This document shows, one piece after another, positions 1 to 12,934 of a stretch of 64,000 bases of DNA. Position 1 is the stretch's first letter; the number at the start of each line of letters is the position of its first letter. A program made the position numbers and the translations under genes. Source of the DNA: Megamerina dolium (lineage: Eukaryota; Arthropoda; Insecta; Diptera; Megamerinidae); the NCBI GenBank assembly GCA_963854835.1, contig OY978525.1, positions 107,392,917 to 107,456,916 of the forward strand, written 5' to 3'. Under the pieces are notes generated by a model. The model had not been told where the DNA came from. It saw nothing but the letters and a program-made list of their open reading frames with translations, and searched no databases.

Positions 1-1709
1 GTAGAAATATTAAATGGAAATTATATTACATATTAAAATTTATTTATTTTTCAGAAATTCTTTATTTTTAGTTCTGTTAAAATGTAAAATAATGAAATCT
101 ATGTCAACCAAAAGTTTTGTTGTTGGTTGTAGAAGAAGCATGTTTATCTATCATGATTATCTGTAGTACAATAAAAGTGGTTGGTAACTCAACTGGTTAT
201 TTGAATTTCGAATACTGAAACATCCTGTTCGATAATTTAAAAAATTTAATGATTTCTTTTTTTATTTTACATATTATTTTTCTTAAAAATGTATTTCTTA
301 TATTCATATATGTATTCCATAAATAAAGTTTATAATATTTTGTTTACATTAACAATGATTTTTATTCAATTGTTTAACTATTTAGCATTTGAACTGCCAC
401 CTGTTGATATTGCACGAATTCGGCTTTGAATTTCTTTCCAATTTCCTGCTACAGTATATCGCATGTTTAGCTCCGGCAGTTATGAATAATATATGCTGAT
501 TTTGTGTGTTCCATCGGTAGTGCAGTGCTCAGTTTAGCATCTATCTATGTACCATACCTAGCATGTACATATTTCTTTAAATAAAATATTATAACTTTTT
601 TCTATTCGATGTAATGTTTTAAAGAATATTTCAGATCCATCATTTATAAGAAATTTATGGCGTGTGCTTCTGATGAAATTTTATTTCCTGAGTCCAGATG
701 TTATCCTTAAAAAATGAACAAATTACATATACGATTCTTTCCAAGAAAATAGTTTATAGTCAATAATAATAGTTGATGTGAGCAAACATTTTTTCGAGAA
801 ATGAAATCGCTTTGAACGTAGTTGGTAGATATGATTTCTGCATACATACTTTAAACAGGATATTGCTCATATCGATGTTGCAATAAAATTAATATAGATA
901 GATGATGCCCTCACAGAGTGTGCGACGGCAAAATAAACATGCATAGCGTAAATAAATGATTTATGTTAAAGCGGTTCTTTTATTCAGTTCAATTGTTTAA
1001 GTGTATATCGAAATCTGTGTGGAATGTGCTGTTCGAAATTGTTCAACTCTGCTTCGCCCTATAAATGATGTTAGTGAAATTCAAACTAAATACATCGTAA
1101 ATGTGTATAATAAAGAATTTGATTTCTAAACAAAAGTGTATGAAGAAATTATCGAAAATTTTCTCAATAACAAACAATTTATATATGTAACTATAATGTA
1201 CTTTGTAGAATTTCAAAATAAATCCTATGATTAGACTAGCCCTAGACATATCTATTCAGTCAGTGAAAAAAATCGGTTTCTAATCTAAAAGAGTGTAAAG
1301 GAATTATTATTAAAGGACTAATCAAAAATTTATTTTCATAACAGCCATCCTTACTATAAGGCGAATTCAACTAATTGCACAGAACTTCAGTTTATCAACA
1401 GATATTGAACTGTGTGAAGGACAAAGAATAAAATTGGAAGAAAAGGCGTATCCAAGTATATTGTAGGCACAAAATGGAATGTAGCCCTTAAATTATTCAG
1501 GATGAATGCCCTTAAATAAAAAATAAATTAGAGAAAATTGCCATTACTAAATTATCAGCATTTAGAAATGTATTCTGAAATGTTTAAAGACGCACTAATT
1601 ATTATTATAAAATGTATTACCAAATAAAAATACATAGCCGGTCCAAAATATTTAAAATCTCCGGTATTATGCACATATGTTGTTATTTTGTGACTATTTT
1701 GCTTATGCG
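1..1709. other. AT-rich spacer, no gene seen
   Basis: No reading frame here resembles a protein I know. The open frames are short and arise from AT-rich sequence. I see no inverted ends, tRNA-like boxes or splice-site pairs that I would defend. Confidence 0.6.
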
Positions 1710-1920
<211 letters not shown>

Positions 1921-1934
1921 TGTATGAATTATAA

Positions 1935-4375
1935 ATAGTTACTCCATCCAGACATATAAACTATTTTGGGCTTGTCCACAATGTTTATCGTCGTCAACAA
2001 ACAAATTTGCATCGGCACTGGCATTGGCTTCATCTTACTATGTAGTAGTTTTAAATTCCGACACGTTCCAACATTATTATAATATTTCAATAAGTTGTTT
2101 CGTAACTTCAATTGGTTAAAATTATAGCCAACAAGACATTGATTTATTTATTTTATGAAATAACACCTCGTGCATTACAAATATGTTGACACACACCAAC
2201 ACACATACACACACACACACACTTACATATCTGGCGATAAGAAATGGGTGGAAAAAAATTAAATATTTAACGTTGAATTATCCATTGAAATAATTGACTA
2301 GATGCAGCATAGCCGTTGTCAAATGCTATAATATAATTTCAGCTATGCCGACATCTTGCCAATTCACCAATAGATTTGCTCATTTACACAATGAAAACAA
2401 ATAATAAAAAATATATATTAAAAACAAAACAAAACAAAAAAAACAATAAATAAATAAAACTAAAAATTAAAATTAAAATTAACAACAACAATAACAACAA
2501 CCAAATTGTACAAATAGTTTCACTGTCAAAAATAAATGTGGCTGGCAGACAAACAAATAAACAAAGAACAACAACAACAACAAGAGTGACGAAAAATAAA
2601 CAAAAGCAGCAATTATTGTCAATGAAATATTTGTTTGTTTGTTGGTTTAAGAAAAAATTATTTGTTTTTTTTTTTGTTTTTCTATGCTTAAATAAAAGAT
2701 AAAAACACGTTTTTTCTATATGCCATTGCAATCACCACCTAACACTAATAGAGTAATCCGTCAGAGGCAAAGACTGATTGGCAACTGATTTCGAAGACCC
2801 TAATCGACCTCAGCACCACACCTCAAGCTTGGCTTTAAAATGAATAAAAATTGAAAAAAAGCAGCAAAGGAAAAAAAAAAACAGTAAAGTACTTACGCAC
2901 ACATACACACATAAAATATTACAATTAGTATTTGTAGAATTTTAATGCTTTTTTTTTTTTACCTCACTTATTTCTTCGTATTTTAAGCATGACTATGCAA
3001 CAACAACAACAACAACAGCAGCAGTGGTAACGGCAGCAACAACAACCATAATTGTCACTTACATTTAAACAACTTTGTAAGTCAGTGGAAAAGATATTAA
3101 ACAAATTGAATATGTAAGTTGAAAAGAAAGATGAAAACAGTAGTACCAGTACCAGTAGCAGCGGCAGCAGCAAAAGAAGAAGACCACAACAACACAGAAA
3201 CCAAGTCCAAAAGCATTAAAAAACGCGCTTTGGGCGCCAAATATAGAAAAACACATATAAAAAAAAGTACACGCATACACAAATATTTTGTCATATAGCC
3301 ATAGTGGGGGTGCTATGGTCGATCGGTAACTGCAAACGTGTTTGCATATGCATATGTGTGCGTTTGTACTCATACGTAGTACGTACATGTCACTGCCTGC
3401 TGCAAGTATGTATGTATATGGGTACCTATAAGCTAACATTATTCACATAAGTAATTGTAGTGTTGTTAAAGACCACTTGCTTCTAAATACATACATATAC
3501 ACATACATTTGCATATACATACATACATATGTATGTATTTGTCCAAGTCTGGATGTGTCGTTTATTCGTTAATTCGCTTATTCCCCCTATTTTCAATACA
3601 ATGGCGCCTGATATGAATTTTAATGAATTGTTGTTTTTGTTGTTCTTGTTGAGGTTCTGCTACCTCTGTATATCTATAATTTCTTATGTGTATTGTTTTA
3701 AATAAACATTTCTTCATATACATACGAGTACATCGTATGCATGTACTTATGCATTTATTTATATACATAAACTTCATATATATACATGGAATACTTGCAA
3801 GTACTTGAAATATTTTTCAATTGGCCAATATGTCTACATTTTCTGTTAGTTCTTACAGCAATACTCATATGTCCAAATTGTTTATTGCGGTTCTATTGTA
3901 CCATCAGATCATTTTTGTCCATTTCCTACAAACACATACATATACATATCCGTCGTCCATCGTAGGAAAATGATGAAAACTTCAATATACATGTCCATAT
4001 ATCAGCCACTAATACACAAAAGCATCTAGCAATGCTTCTTCTTACGGTTAATGAAATTTTTTTTGAAGACTTTCCGGTAGAAAAATATGGATATAGTATA
4101 AATATCGATACGTACTCCAAATATACACTCAGCTTTATTAATAGAAATTTAAGTTTTAAATTTAAGCATGTACGTATCGTACATATTTGTATGGAAGCAT
4201 GTATGCTTTTTTTTATATTTCATGATGGAAGAATTCCGGTTATTCACTCTAATGCTTCAAATGCTAAATAATTTACTATTAGTTATGATTAATCCTCAGC
4301 AACGAGTTATACACCAGCATTTGAGACTCTTCTCGTTCAATCACAGCGTTTAGGAAATTCTTGATCGTTCTACCT
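1935..4375. other. Spacer with simple repeats
   Basis: No gene recognised. The stretch contains a (CA)n tract near 2190-2222, A-rich and CAA-rich low-complexity sequence at 2400-2600, a (CAA)n run turning into CAG/CAA triplets at 2998-3050, and CATA/TATG-type repeats at 3340-3540 that are typical of fly intergenic and intronic DNA. The cysteine-, valine- or isoleucine-rich frames here are low-complexity artefacts. Confidence 0.6.
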
Positions 4376-4379
4376 CAAG

Positions 4380-5345
4380 GTTTGGTTAGGTTTGAAGGGC
4401 GTGTGTGAACATATATTCACACTTCCAATCGGAGGCCTCTACTGCCCATTGTGATTGACCTTGATTGTCGGAGTAGGCACGCCTTCCTTCCCAGAGTAAC
4501 CAGTGTTCATATGTCATTCTTCTTGAACCATTTGGTTCTCCATATGAAGTTAAGAAGCTCTTTTAAATCCACTTTTACAAATTCGTCCAGTCTTGTGAAG
4601 AAACGAGACCCCAAACATTGAAGTCGTTTCGTCTGTAGTCCTGGATAGAGACATAGATAGTGTTGTTTATTGATTTTTCTTCCTCTTCATATCGGCAATC
4701 CCTAGACCAACATTGAAGCATTGGCGCGATGGCACAATGCCCAGTGAGCACCCCGATAAGAATTCTATCTGCAGGCTTCGCTAAGCCCTCATCCTTCTCA
4801 TGTCTAACCTAGGCCATAAGGTGCTAGACATCTCATAATCCTCTCGGCTAATCCACAAGCTGTTCGCCTTCTTAACAACTATTTCTTTTATACACCCCAA
4901 CAGTTCGCAAAGAGGAATTTGTACTGAGTCGTCGGCCTCATTGGCGTCCATACTAAATACCCTCCTGGCCATTTCACCTGCTAGTTCTTTCCCTTCAACA
5001 TCACTATGCCCAGGAACCCAGCAAAGAGAGACCCTGTGGTTTCCTATGTCACATAATGAAGATCGGCATTTCAGGTATACAAGGTCGCTAGTCCTTTCTT
5101 TGTTCTCTCCTCAATATTCCTCCTCCACTTCAATTTAGAGCCGAGGACAACGCTCAAGTACTTGGCCTCAGAGGAGAACCTCAGAACCTCTCCATTTAAA
5201 TTTGCCAAGGTGAATTCAGGTATTTTAGTTTAACAGCATTTCCCCGATCCATTCCACTATGAAATCGTTGACCCCGTGGTCCACTAACGCTCTACGAATC
5301 GCTTCATTGCTTACATTATTTAAGGTTCTACCGAAAAATTTGTAA
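4380..5345 (-). pseudogene. Degenerate non-LTR retrotransposon (RT end, RNase H, C-terminal Cys/His region)
   Basis: Read on the minus strand from about 5340, the frames give RT-like phrases (TLNNVSNEAIRRAL, then VNDFIVEWIG). These are followed near 5160-5080 by KYLSVVLGSKLKWRRNIEER, which resembles the segment after the palm domain. Next comes the RNase H signature VPGHSDVEGKELAGEMARR around 5020-4960, and finally a Cys-rich tail with GHCAIAPMLQCW and LCLYPGLQTKRLQCLGSRFF near 4740-4600. Order and spacing fit the 3' half of an RNase-H-containing LINE (I, Loa or R1-type clades), but large internal pieces are missing and several frameshifts and stops break it. The longest surviving frame is 4781-4972. 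The clade is inferred. The TTTGGTTAGGTT sequence near 4380 may be the 3' boundary. Confidence 0.75.
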
Positions 5346-5739
5346 TAAAATTTTCTTTACACTGCTATACTTGCTCAATTATTCTGTTATTCAATGCACC
5401 CAACATTCTGCTGATCACTCTGAAAATTCGCGTGAGTTTGTTCTTACAAAACCAGTTTATTTTTTATTTTGGTTTTCGACTAGATTAAGGTAGTTCCTTT
5501 GTTTTTTTTCTTTTGGTCTCTTGCTAGCTGTTTAATAATTTTTATTTAGCCTCAAAGTTTTCTTTTTGTGTAAAATGTTTATTAAAAATAAACATTATCC
5601 GTAAAATTATTATACGAAGGTGAATCAATGTTTCTGAAAATTGATACAAGGAACTCCCTATTCGACCAAAAAACATTTTGCTTCTAAAGAAGCATCATTT
5701 AGAAGAACATTTTTATATTTTCAGACAGATCTGTGATAT

Positions 5740-6243
5740 CCCTGCCAAAAATGCGACTTGTCCGGGATGTGTTCGGGATCAGACGCAAAGGAATATGCGG
5801 CTAATCGTGCTTTTGATCTCTTTATATGGAATGAACTGTTCCTTTTTGTTCGAGCATGTCCTATGAAGAGACTAATTGTACTAATTGCATTGTATAAATG
5901 TAGATTGGTCGCCTTCTACAAAAAGATTAGTCGCACGATTAGAAATTTTATTTCACTACATTATAATTCTTATGTACATTTTCATATAAATTATTACAAT
6001 TTACCCATTTTGCTCTTCGCCGTGATTCGAACTGGGTACAGATCAAGGAATTTCTCTACCAAATATGCTTATCTGTGACATATTATTGCTGACTTAAAAG
6101 CAATATATTAATTAATTTAAAAATTGATTCCCAACCTATCTCTAAAGAGGCTGATCGGAGACTAATTAAGTTCCGATTGATATCTAAAGAGATTAATCCT
6201 GGACTACTCTCTTTAGGGATTAGTCACAGAATTTTTTGCAGGG
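5740..6243. mobile_element. Short inverted-repeat element with CCCTGC ends (MITE-like)
   Basis: The left end begins CCCTGCCAAAAATGCGA at 5740. The reverse complement of the right end (finishing at 6243) begins CCCTGCAAAAAATTCTG. The flanking bases are GATAT on the left and ATATT on the right, so a short ATAT duplication is possible. Inside are several copies of GACTAATC/GATTAGTC-type words in both orientations, which give potential for a stem. No transposase is encoded. The superfamily is not decided: CCCT ends recall piggyBac, but the TTAA target is absent. Confidence 0.5.
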
Positions 6244-6297
6244 ATATTGTGCTATAACAGCCATTAAAAAGAGACACTGTCGAGAATTTTCGTAAAA

Positions 6298-6618
6298 TTG
6301 GATAAAAGTGAATTTTGTGTGCTTATTAATTACAATTTGATGTGCGAAAAACCCATTACGCATACCAAACAAAAGTCTGAAAAGTATCATGTGGACTCTT
6401 TCCCATCGATTGGCTCATTTCATTTCGATGCATTTATACTAGCACAAGTAATGCTGAAAAAAAGAGCTGGTCGCCCAATTGAGGTCACCACATCAGAAAT
6501 GTTCGAAAAAATACATGGTATGATATTGAACGATCGGAAAGTGAAGGTGTGCGAACTTGAAAAAGACTACAGATTTATCATATACATCAATGTATTTATG
6601 GCGATAAACCACGATTGA
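6298..6618 (+). pseudogene. Mariner-like transposase N-terminal relic
   Basis: The frame opens with MDKSEFCVLINYNL, a close match to the start of mariner-family transposases. It continues through GRPIEVTTSEMFEKIHGM and ILNDRKVKVCELEKD, which correspond to the linker and second helix-turn-helix region. A stretch between about residues 18 and 60 is altered, and the frame leaves the family after about residue 95, well before any catalytic aspartate. It cannot encode an active transposase. The gene is interrupted by a deletion running into the next relic. Confidence 0.8.
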
Positions 6619-6865
6619 TTCCTGCATTAGCAGCGAATGTAAAAATATCGGCCGGTATGCTCGAACGAGTGCTCGACCCATAGAATGGATCATGTAAGAG
6701 CCAGTAGCAGACAACATTTAATAGAAATTATTTTCAAATATTAAATGTAATAAATCGAACTTACGTCTCAAATACAATTTTTGATTATTAAATTGATTTT
6801 AATGCGTTTTATTAAAAAAAAAAACTTCCGAAAGCTCTTATTGGATTACCCTTTATTTTGCATTA
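6595..6865 (+). pseudogene. Transposase C-terminal relic and 3' end of a Tc1/mariner-type element
   Basis: Directly after the mariner N-terminal relic, the plus strand reads GDKPRLIPALAANVK and then AGMLERVL. This resembles the C-terminal part of IS630/Tc1-mariner transposases, where a YADKP-like motif is followed by a helix containing MLERV. A stop interrupts it. The sequence then ends in an A-run and CTCTTATTGGATTACCCTT near 6830-6855, like the terminal region of such elements. It could be the end of the same element or of a second one joined by deletion. Confidence 0.4.
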
Positions 6866-6900
6866 GGTTACGAATTGCACTCTCATACATCCAGATTTAT

Positions 6901-7122
6901 CACCCTCTAACTAGCAATTAGCAATTCCTCCGGCAGTAACAATTTGCCATGAAAAAGCTTCTAAATGAGCTTGTGGCAAAGCTTAGGAAAGTGATGTCAC
7001 TATGGTTCTGCCGTTCGAAACCGGCTAATATAAGTAGGTCCCTTCTAATAGTATCCAAAATTTAAAATGAAAAACAGTAGTGGAAGAGACTGCCAAAGGG
7101 CCTTTAAGTTCCATATATATTT
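6901..7122 (+). mobile_element. tRNA-derived SINE, body fragment (head missing)
   Basis: The sequence matches the internal body of the SINE copies at 48.45 and 53.55 kb. It shares CAATTCCTCCGGCAGTAACA, TTTGCCATGAAAAAGCTTCT, GTGATGTCAC, GTTCTGCCGTTCGAAACC and GGCTAATATAAGTAGGTCCC in the same order. The tRNA-like head is absent and substitutions are common, so it is an old truncated copy. It abuts the transposon relic just upstream. Confidence 0.8.
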
Positions 7123-7124
7123 TT

Positions 7125-8489
7125 TTGCCGAACAGGGAGATTCTTATATTTCTGATATTTTATATGTTTTATGATATTTTTAATTCATACTTTTATTAAT
7201 ATGTAATGCTCCATAAAATCTGAAAATTCCGTGCAGTGCTTTCAGTAGAACCTTGACGATTGGAAGTTCAATTTATACTTTATAATTCAATATATTTTTG
7301 CTAACGATTTTAAAAATATTGATTTACCCAATCTCTAAACTGGTTTTTCGGTAGACTTCCAAAATATCTTTGGAAGTTAGAGGGAACCAGAGTTGGTTAA
7401 CAAGCAGGATGTACAAGCAATTAAAGTTGAATACACGCACAATTCACTAATTTATCAGTGTGAATAATACCTTTGCGAGTATTGTTCAGATGATAGATTT
7501 CTTTTTTCTATAAACCAGGTTTTCTTTCACTGATTTTGTTATCCAAATGATTCAAAAGGCTTGCTTACTGTTTACCAGGTCGAAAAAACCGCAACCTTCA
7601 AGAAAAAACTATGATCTCCGACAGACTAGAGTAATCACATTATTTGGATTTGAAATCTGAATCTTTGGTCTCCCTAATCTCAAATGATATCGTTTTTTCA
7701 GTTTTTTCATTATAGTTTTTTGAGGTTAGAATAAAAATTGAATGTAATTGCTAAAAACCGGGTTCGGATTTAGCGATCTAAGATTCATATAATGAGGCTA
7801 TTTTGGAACGTGAATAAATCAGTAGTTTTGAGTTTCCTGCTGGAACGAAAAGACTTCCAAACCATATTCAGCACTTTTGGGAACAAGCCGATTCAGAGAA
7901 TATAGTAAACAGTGCATTTTCTTAAAGTACATACATCAAAAGTTGATGAATGGACTAGATTTATACAGAAAGCCACCGAGCTAGAAGTGAGCCAAATTAC
8001 TGAACACAATTTTATTATAAAATATATTCTTCAGCATCGATTTTGGAATAAATTCCTATAATTTGTAAACGCTGATTGCGGCTAAATCTTTGATTGATGA
8101 AGATTGCATCAGCGAACAATGCAATGGATATTCAATTGTTATAAAGAAGTTGAAGATCTTTGTCCTTCAGCTGCTGAGGGACTAGTTACAGAGAGTTCTA
8201 AACGACGGCAACGTTCTCGAATGATGGCAATTTCAATGTGTTCCCCGAGACTCGAGTGCTAGACCCGAGACAAATACGATTTTAAAATTTCAGTTTTAAA
8301 GCAATCGCAAGTAGTCCCTTTTATTCTATTTCTTTATTTTATATAAAATATATTTTTCTTTTCCTTTTTTCTTCTCTTACACATATTTTTTCATTTGTAA
8401 CAACATATTAGATCGCATATACAACTAAAATTTTGTATTATAATTTGAAAAATATTTAGTTTCAATTCTATAGTTTTCTATCGTTTTTT
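7125..8489. other. Spacer, no gene recognised
   Basis: Both strands were read. Short frames near 7850-8270 look slightly less random than their surroundings (for example around AAEGLVTESSKRRQRSRM near 8165-8225), but I could not match them to a family. This may be a very decayed transposon. Confidence 0.4.
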
Positions 8490-8490
8490 G

Positions 8491-8520
8491 CCTCTCACTC
8501 TCTCTCTCTCTCTCTCTCCC
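8491..8520. repeat. (CT)n microsatellite
   Basis: About twelve consecutive CT dinucleotides (TCTCACTCTCTC and onward) end in CCCC. Pyrimidine-rich tracts like this are common in fly non-coding DNA. Confidence 0.9.
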
Positions 8521-9391
8521 CGCTATATATCTGTTTCTCCACATCTATCTTATTATTTTTAATAATTTCTTTTTGTTCTAACTAATTAAGTATTGCCTGC
8601 CCCCTTGTCTATCTTTAGGCCCGTATTGTTCGTGTATGAACGCGCGGTTCTACATTTACATCCTAGTCACGTAATTGTTGTTGGTTGAAAATTGTTACTC
8701 AGAGAGGTTAAAGCAACGGCGATGTCCATTACGACGCGACACAACTGCTATTCTGTCCATTTACATATGAGTATATTGTATATAGTGTATGTGTGTATGT
8801 GTATATGTGTATATTTGTATATGTATAGCAGCTTGTCTATCTGACTGCCTGTTCGTTCATTTCTTAACTTGATCATTTGACAAGTTTGTACATTTGTGTA
8901 TGCAAATGTATGAGTATGCCACATTTTTAAAAGAGATAGACAGATAGTGAGAGAGAAGAAGACAGGTAAAAATACCACTGTAACTTATACTTGGGTGTAT
9001 GCAAACATAAAATGTATGGAAGTGAATACATACAATATTATACAGTATCTATACTTGTATACACATAAATGTACAAACACGTATTAATCATTACCCATAC
9101 AATCTTAATAATATAAAATGAAGCATTTTTTTTTTATTATTAATAATTTTTCTTATTTTCATAATTTCTTTTATTTATGCATATTTGATTTTTTTCTTTT
9201 TTACAACTCAGTTCTTTGGTCATGAACGTACATTCCTTATTTGAGACTCACCTACAAATAAAAATCAAAAATAAAAATAAATAAATAGAAATTTATAATG
9301 AATTATGAATATAAGAATAGCAATCAAATTCCAAATTAAAATTGTATTTACCTTTTTAATTTTATTTCCGTTCGAATATGAATATGGAATA
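8521..9391. other. AT-rich spacer
   Basis: Contains TG/TA-rich simple sequence near 8770-8830 and A/T homopolymers near 9120-9200. No coding or RNA gene signal was found. Confidence 0.55.
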
Positions 9392-9939
9392 TACATTAGA
9401 GTGTTCCTTGAATTCTATTTGAGTTTTCAATTCTCTTTTTTTATTACAGAAATTTTATTTAAAAATGATCGCCAATAGATTTAGTTAAAATTAAGATTAT
9501 CTCAAATTGAAAATTGGGGTTTTAACGTATTTTTACATGGGAAATATCTCAAATTAGTCGATACTAAATTTAAGATGATATGACTAAAATGCTATTTCGT
9601 TAGCTTGAGCTCAAAATTGACAGATTAGTAAGATTTTGGATATCTAAGTTTTATAATGTAAAGAAATTTATTTGCTCAAAATGTGCTTTATTGAAGCTGC
9701 AATATTTCTGACCTAACCTAACCTAACGTTTCAAGTGATATTTTCTCTTTTCTTGAGAGCATCTCGGTACTATTTTAACTTCCATGGGTTTTCTTTTTTT
9801 CCCTAATTTCAACTATTTTGTTCATAAAATTATGACCTTAATAAATGTTTGCCTCCAAAGGGTTTTAATAAATTTTTCAACAATAATCCTACAGAAGATA
9901 TGTCTTCTTTGCAAATGGTGTTGAAGTAAAGAGTATTTC

Positions 9940-10890
9940 CACAAGAAGTGTCATTTTTAAATTCTCATTTCTCTGTCAGCTGTCAACATACAACTGTCAC
10001 GCGTTAATATTTGACACAGATGAACTACAAATTTTCAGGTATCGCTCGATACACGCTCGGACAACACATTGAAATAGTGAAAATTCACTACAAAGTCCAT
10101 GAAAAAACCATCATGGCCATCATCAAGCGTCTTCTCGCACAGCTACAGAAAAATTAATCGATAAATTCTAACGTATCGGACAAGTTCGTTATGTAAAGCC
10201 TCCAATTCGTATTCATCCGGCTAGGTCAACTGAAAATATCGCAGCTATAGCTATAAGTGTGACTGAAAACCTAGAAATTGGGCATTGGGCATATCATGGA
10301 AAATGCTGTACATTCGGTAATTGGGTGATGGAAAAGCATGAAAAAGATCATGATTTCTTAAAGAAAATTATTCCGAGTGATGAGGTTCATTTTCATGTGA
10401 CTGGGTTCGTGAATAAGCAAAACTCTCGCATCTGGGGCTCCGAAAACCCAATAGAAATGGTCGAACAAAATCTACATCCACAACGAGTGTTAGTTTGGTG
10501 CGGTTTTTTGGGGTGGTGGTGTCATTGGGCCATATTTTTTTGAAAATTATGCTAGTGCGACCGCTTCAGTGAATGGATTGCGTTATCGAATGATGTTGAC
10601 TGACTTTTTTTTTGTCAGAAATTGGTGCTATGGGCGCGGACGACGTTTATTTTCAGCAGGACCGCGTCACATGTTATAAAGCTGTTGACACAATCGCTTT
10701 ATTGCATGAAGAATTTCCTGGATGTCTCGAAATATGACTTTGAGTGGCTACTCAATCGTGTGACTAAGACTTTGAGTGTCCACTCAATCGAGCGACCATT
10801 CAATTTCGTTCTTTAGGGCTTCGTTAAAGATAAAGTCCATGCCAATACTCCAGCATATATTGAAGCACTCAAAGACAAAGATTAGAGCTG
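9940..10890 (+). pseudogene. IS630/Tc1-mariner superfamily transposase relic, copy 1
   Basis: The broken frames give a DNA-binding region (LGQHIEIVKIHY, then ATEKLIDKFERIGQVR), ARSTENIAAIAISV, and the first catalytic block SDEVHFHVTGFVNKQNSRIW near 10377-10435. This is followed by LHPQRVLVWCGF and, near 10650, VYFQQDRVTCYK, the second catalytic-Asp block (normally QQDGATCHT). The region that should carry the third acidic residue is disrupted by a 32-bp tandem duplication at 10736-10796. GFVKDKVHANTPAYIEALKD near 10810-10875 resembles the downstream helix. The longest remaining frame is 10259-10543. Stops and frameshifts rule out activity. The related copy at 19.7 kb starts with the same terminal sequence, GTATTTCNANAAGANGTGTCATT. 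Confidence 0.85.
10736..10796. repeat. Tandem duplication of about 32 bp inside the transposase relic
   Basis: GACTTTGAGTGGCTACTCAA at 10736 is repeated in diverged form as GACTTTGAGTGTCCACTCAA at 10768. Both are followed by TCGNGNGAC. The offset is 32 bases, so it shifts the transposase frame. Confidence 0.8.
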
Positions 10891-11310
10891 TTTTATACAG
10901 CAGTATTTATGCGAAATATAATGATGAAAAATAATTGAGTATAATAAGTGTGAATTGAGTGAATAATTGTGAGTATAGTGCCCTTTCACTTCTTCTGCCA
11001 ATCACCCATTTGCCGATTTTATTGATTAAATCAACTTTGGTGAAGTCAAACTGTGGACCAGGTGCTGAGAAGGACTGCTGAGAGTTCAGCCACGTGTCCC
11101 AGTCTTCCTTGCTCACTTCCTCTTTTATTGTCATCAAAGACAAAGAAGATGGTAACCGATATAAAATCTTAATTATAATGTACTTTTTTTTTAATCAAAA
11201 TTTTAACAGTGACATTTTAAGCATTAGAGGAAATAATGGTGGGTGTACTTAAAAAAAAAAACTAAACTATGAACTATGCACTAAGCTAAGCTAAGGATCA
11301 CTCTAATGTA

Positions 11311-12463
11311 GTATATATGTATACATTCACACGTACATGCTTATAAATGAGTACCTACTTATTTGAATTTTCTGCTCCTTTGTAATAATAAAATTAATAT
11401 GCGCTTGAGCAGTTCTCACTTTTGGATACTTTTGTCATGATGAAATTCAGCTACAAAATAATAAGTACAATAAAAGTAGCTCCCTTTTATTTTTGGTGAT
11501 GTTTTACCAAATATGAGTAGCCACTAATACTCATCGTTTGTGTGGTATGCAATATGGCGACAATGGCTTGGTCATCACTTGTGACCACCTCAATGATGTT
11601 ATTAACACATACGCTATTTATTATTTTAAATAATTTCTGTGTATACACACAATATAATTATATCTGTGTTTGTGTGTGTGTGTGTGCGCTTACCTTATAA
11701 ATTAATAATTTAATTATGCATTATGATCACATACTCATAGTGTACAATAGGAGAGAGAAGAGATAGAGAAAGATAGAAAATATTTTGGTGTTGTAGCGGT
11801 TTTTTGTTATTGTCGTTTGTAGTTTTTTTTTTTAACAAAGTGAAATTCTAGAATTCGTCGAAATTATGAAAAAATATATATATGAGGAAGTGACAAACTT
11901 TTCGTTTGAATCTTAAGTTGATAAAATCACTAAATTCGGAGGTTAATTGTTATTTGTTGTTGTTGTATATGTACAATATTGCTATACAATAGATGGTAAA
12001 TTTCTATTTATGACTTGTATCCAACAATATCTAAAAACATTTCTAATGGAGAAAAGCAAAGTTTCTTCTGAGCATCCGGTGAATTGAAACCTAGCGGTGT
12101 TTTTTTCGCATGCACATAAGTAAGCTCGGCAAAATTATTGAAGAGGTAAAAATAATCGTGAATCAGAGTTAGATTTCATCCTTCTAGAGGCAATTCATGA
12201 GCAGCTATGAACATTTTTGTCGATGTTTAGATGTGTTTAAGACCACGTTGTGCGGAATGCAACCCCTTAAGGCATGGAGATTGGAGGTAAGTATGTTTGG
12301 AGAAAATTCTACAATGAAAAAATGAATGGGAATCAGTCATATATGTTACTCCTCTAGAAATATCCTCAGAGTGTTGATCATAATCTCAAACAACAACAAA
12401 GGAGCCCCATAAGAACTGTTTCAAAAGAAATTTTATAGGTTTTGGACATATATTGGACACCGT
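11311..12463. other. Spacer with (TG)n and low-complexity sequence
   Basis: A (TG)n tract lies near 11668-11688 and a GA-rich stretch near 11750-11780. No protein or RNA gene is recognised. Confidence 0.55.
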
Positions 12464-12785
12464 TAAATTCAATCCCCGGCTGTAGCATAACAAAATATAC
12501 TATTTTTCAAACGGTACCCACCTGCCGGCAAGAATTGGCAATTTTTCGGCCAGTAATAATTTGCCAAAAATGCTTCTTAACAGTGCTTTGTGACAAAACT
12601 AAGTTAAGGTGATGTCACAAGGGTTCTGCCATTCGAAACCGGCTAATATAAGTAGGTCCCATCTGATGCTGTCCAAATTTAACACGCATAACAGTATTGG
12701 AAGAGAAACTCGATGGTATCACAATGGGTTTTATTGCCTAAGTGTGTCTTCTCAGAGAGATGGCAGCCACATAATCTAACCTCAC
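12464..12785 (+). mobile_element. tRNA-derived SINE with alternative (type B) 3' part
   Basis: Begins inside the tRNA-like head at the B box (TTCAATCCCCGGCTG) and runs through the shared body (ACGGTACCCACCTGCCGGCA, GGTGATGTCAC, AACCGGCTAATATAAGTAGG). After the shared GGAAGAGAAACTCG the sequence departs from the copies at 48.45 and 53.55 kb. It carries GATGGTATCACAATGG, then CCTAAGTGTGTCTTCTCAG, and ends GGCAGCCACATAATCTAACC. The copy at 61.8 kb has the same alternative end, so this looks like a subfamily rather than local damage. Confidence 0.8.
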
Positions 12786-12934
12786 CCTTTAGTACTGAAA
12801 CTGTTGCATCTATCAACTCAGAAACAATATTTCAATATCTAACTTACTGAAGTAACCATCGCTGCCGTTCAGAAACAGTGTTTACAAGTAAATGATGGCT
12901 TTATTTCACTATTTGAAGACCACAAAAGTGTAAT

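Larger units (their letters stand above)
9392..11310. mobile_element. 1.9 kb element bounded by 18-bp near-perfect inverted repeats
   Basis: TACATTAGAGTGTTCCTT at 9392-9409 is matched by AAGGATCACTCTAATGTA at 11293-11310, whose reverse complement differs at one of 18 positions. The end core TTAGAGTG plus CCTT is also seen at the ends of repeats at 40.75-41.55 kb and 60.88-61.47 kb, so these may be one terminal-inverted-repeat family. The interior holds an IS630-type transposase relic (9940-10890), which has its own end-like sequence and may be a nested insertion. The superfamily of the outer element is not known. Confidence 0.5.

Noticed and set aside
2964..3439. Cys- and Val-rich frames suggesting a small secreted protein
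   Set aside because: They come from CAA/CAG/GTA low-complexity triplets read on the opposite strand.
9713..9728. CCTAA repeats resembling the insect telomere motif
   Set aside because: Only three units are present, flies do not use TTAGG telomeres, and short CCTAA runs are common in fly repeats.
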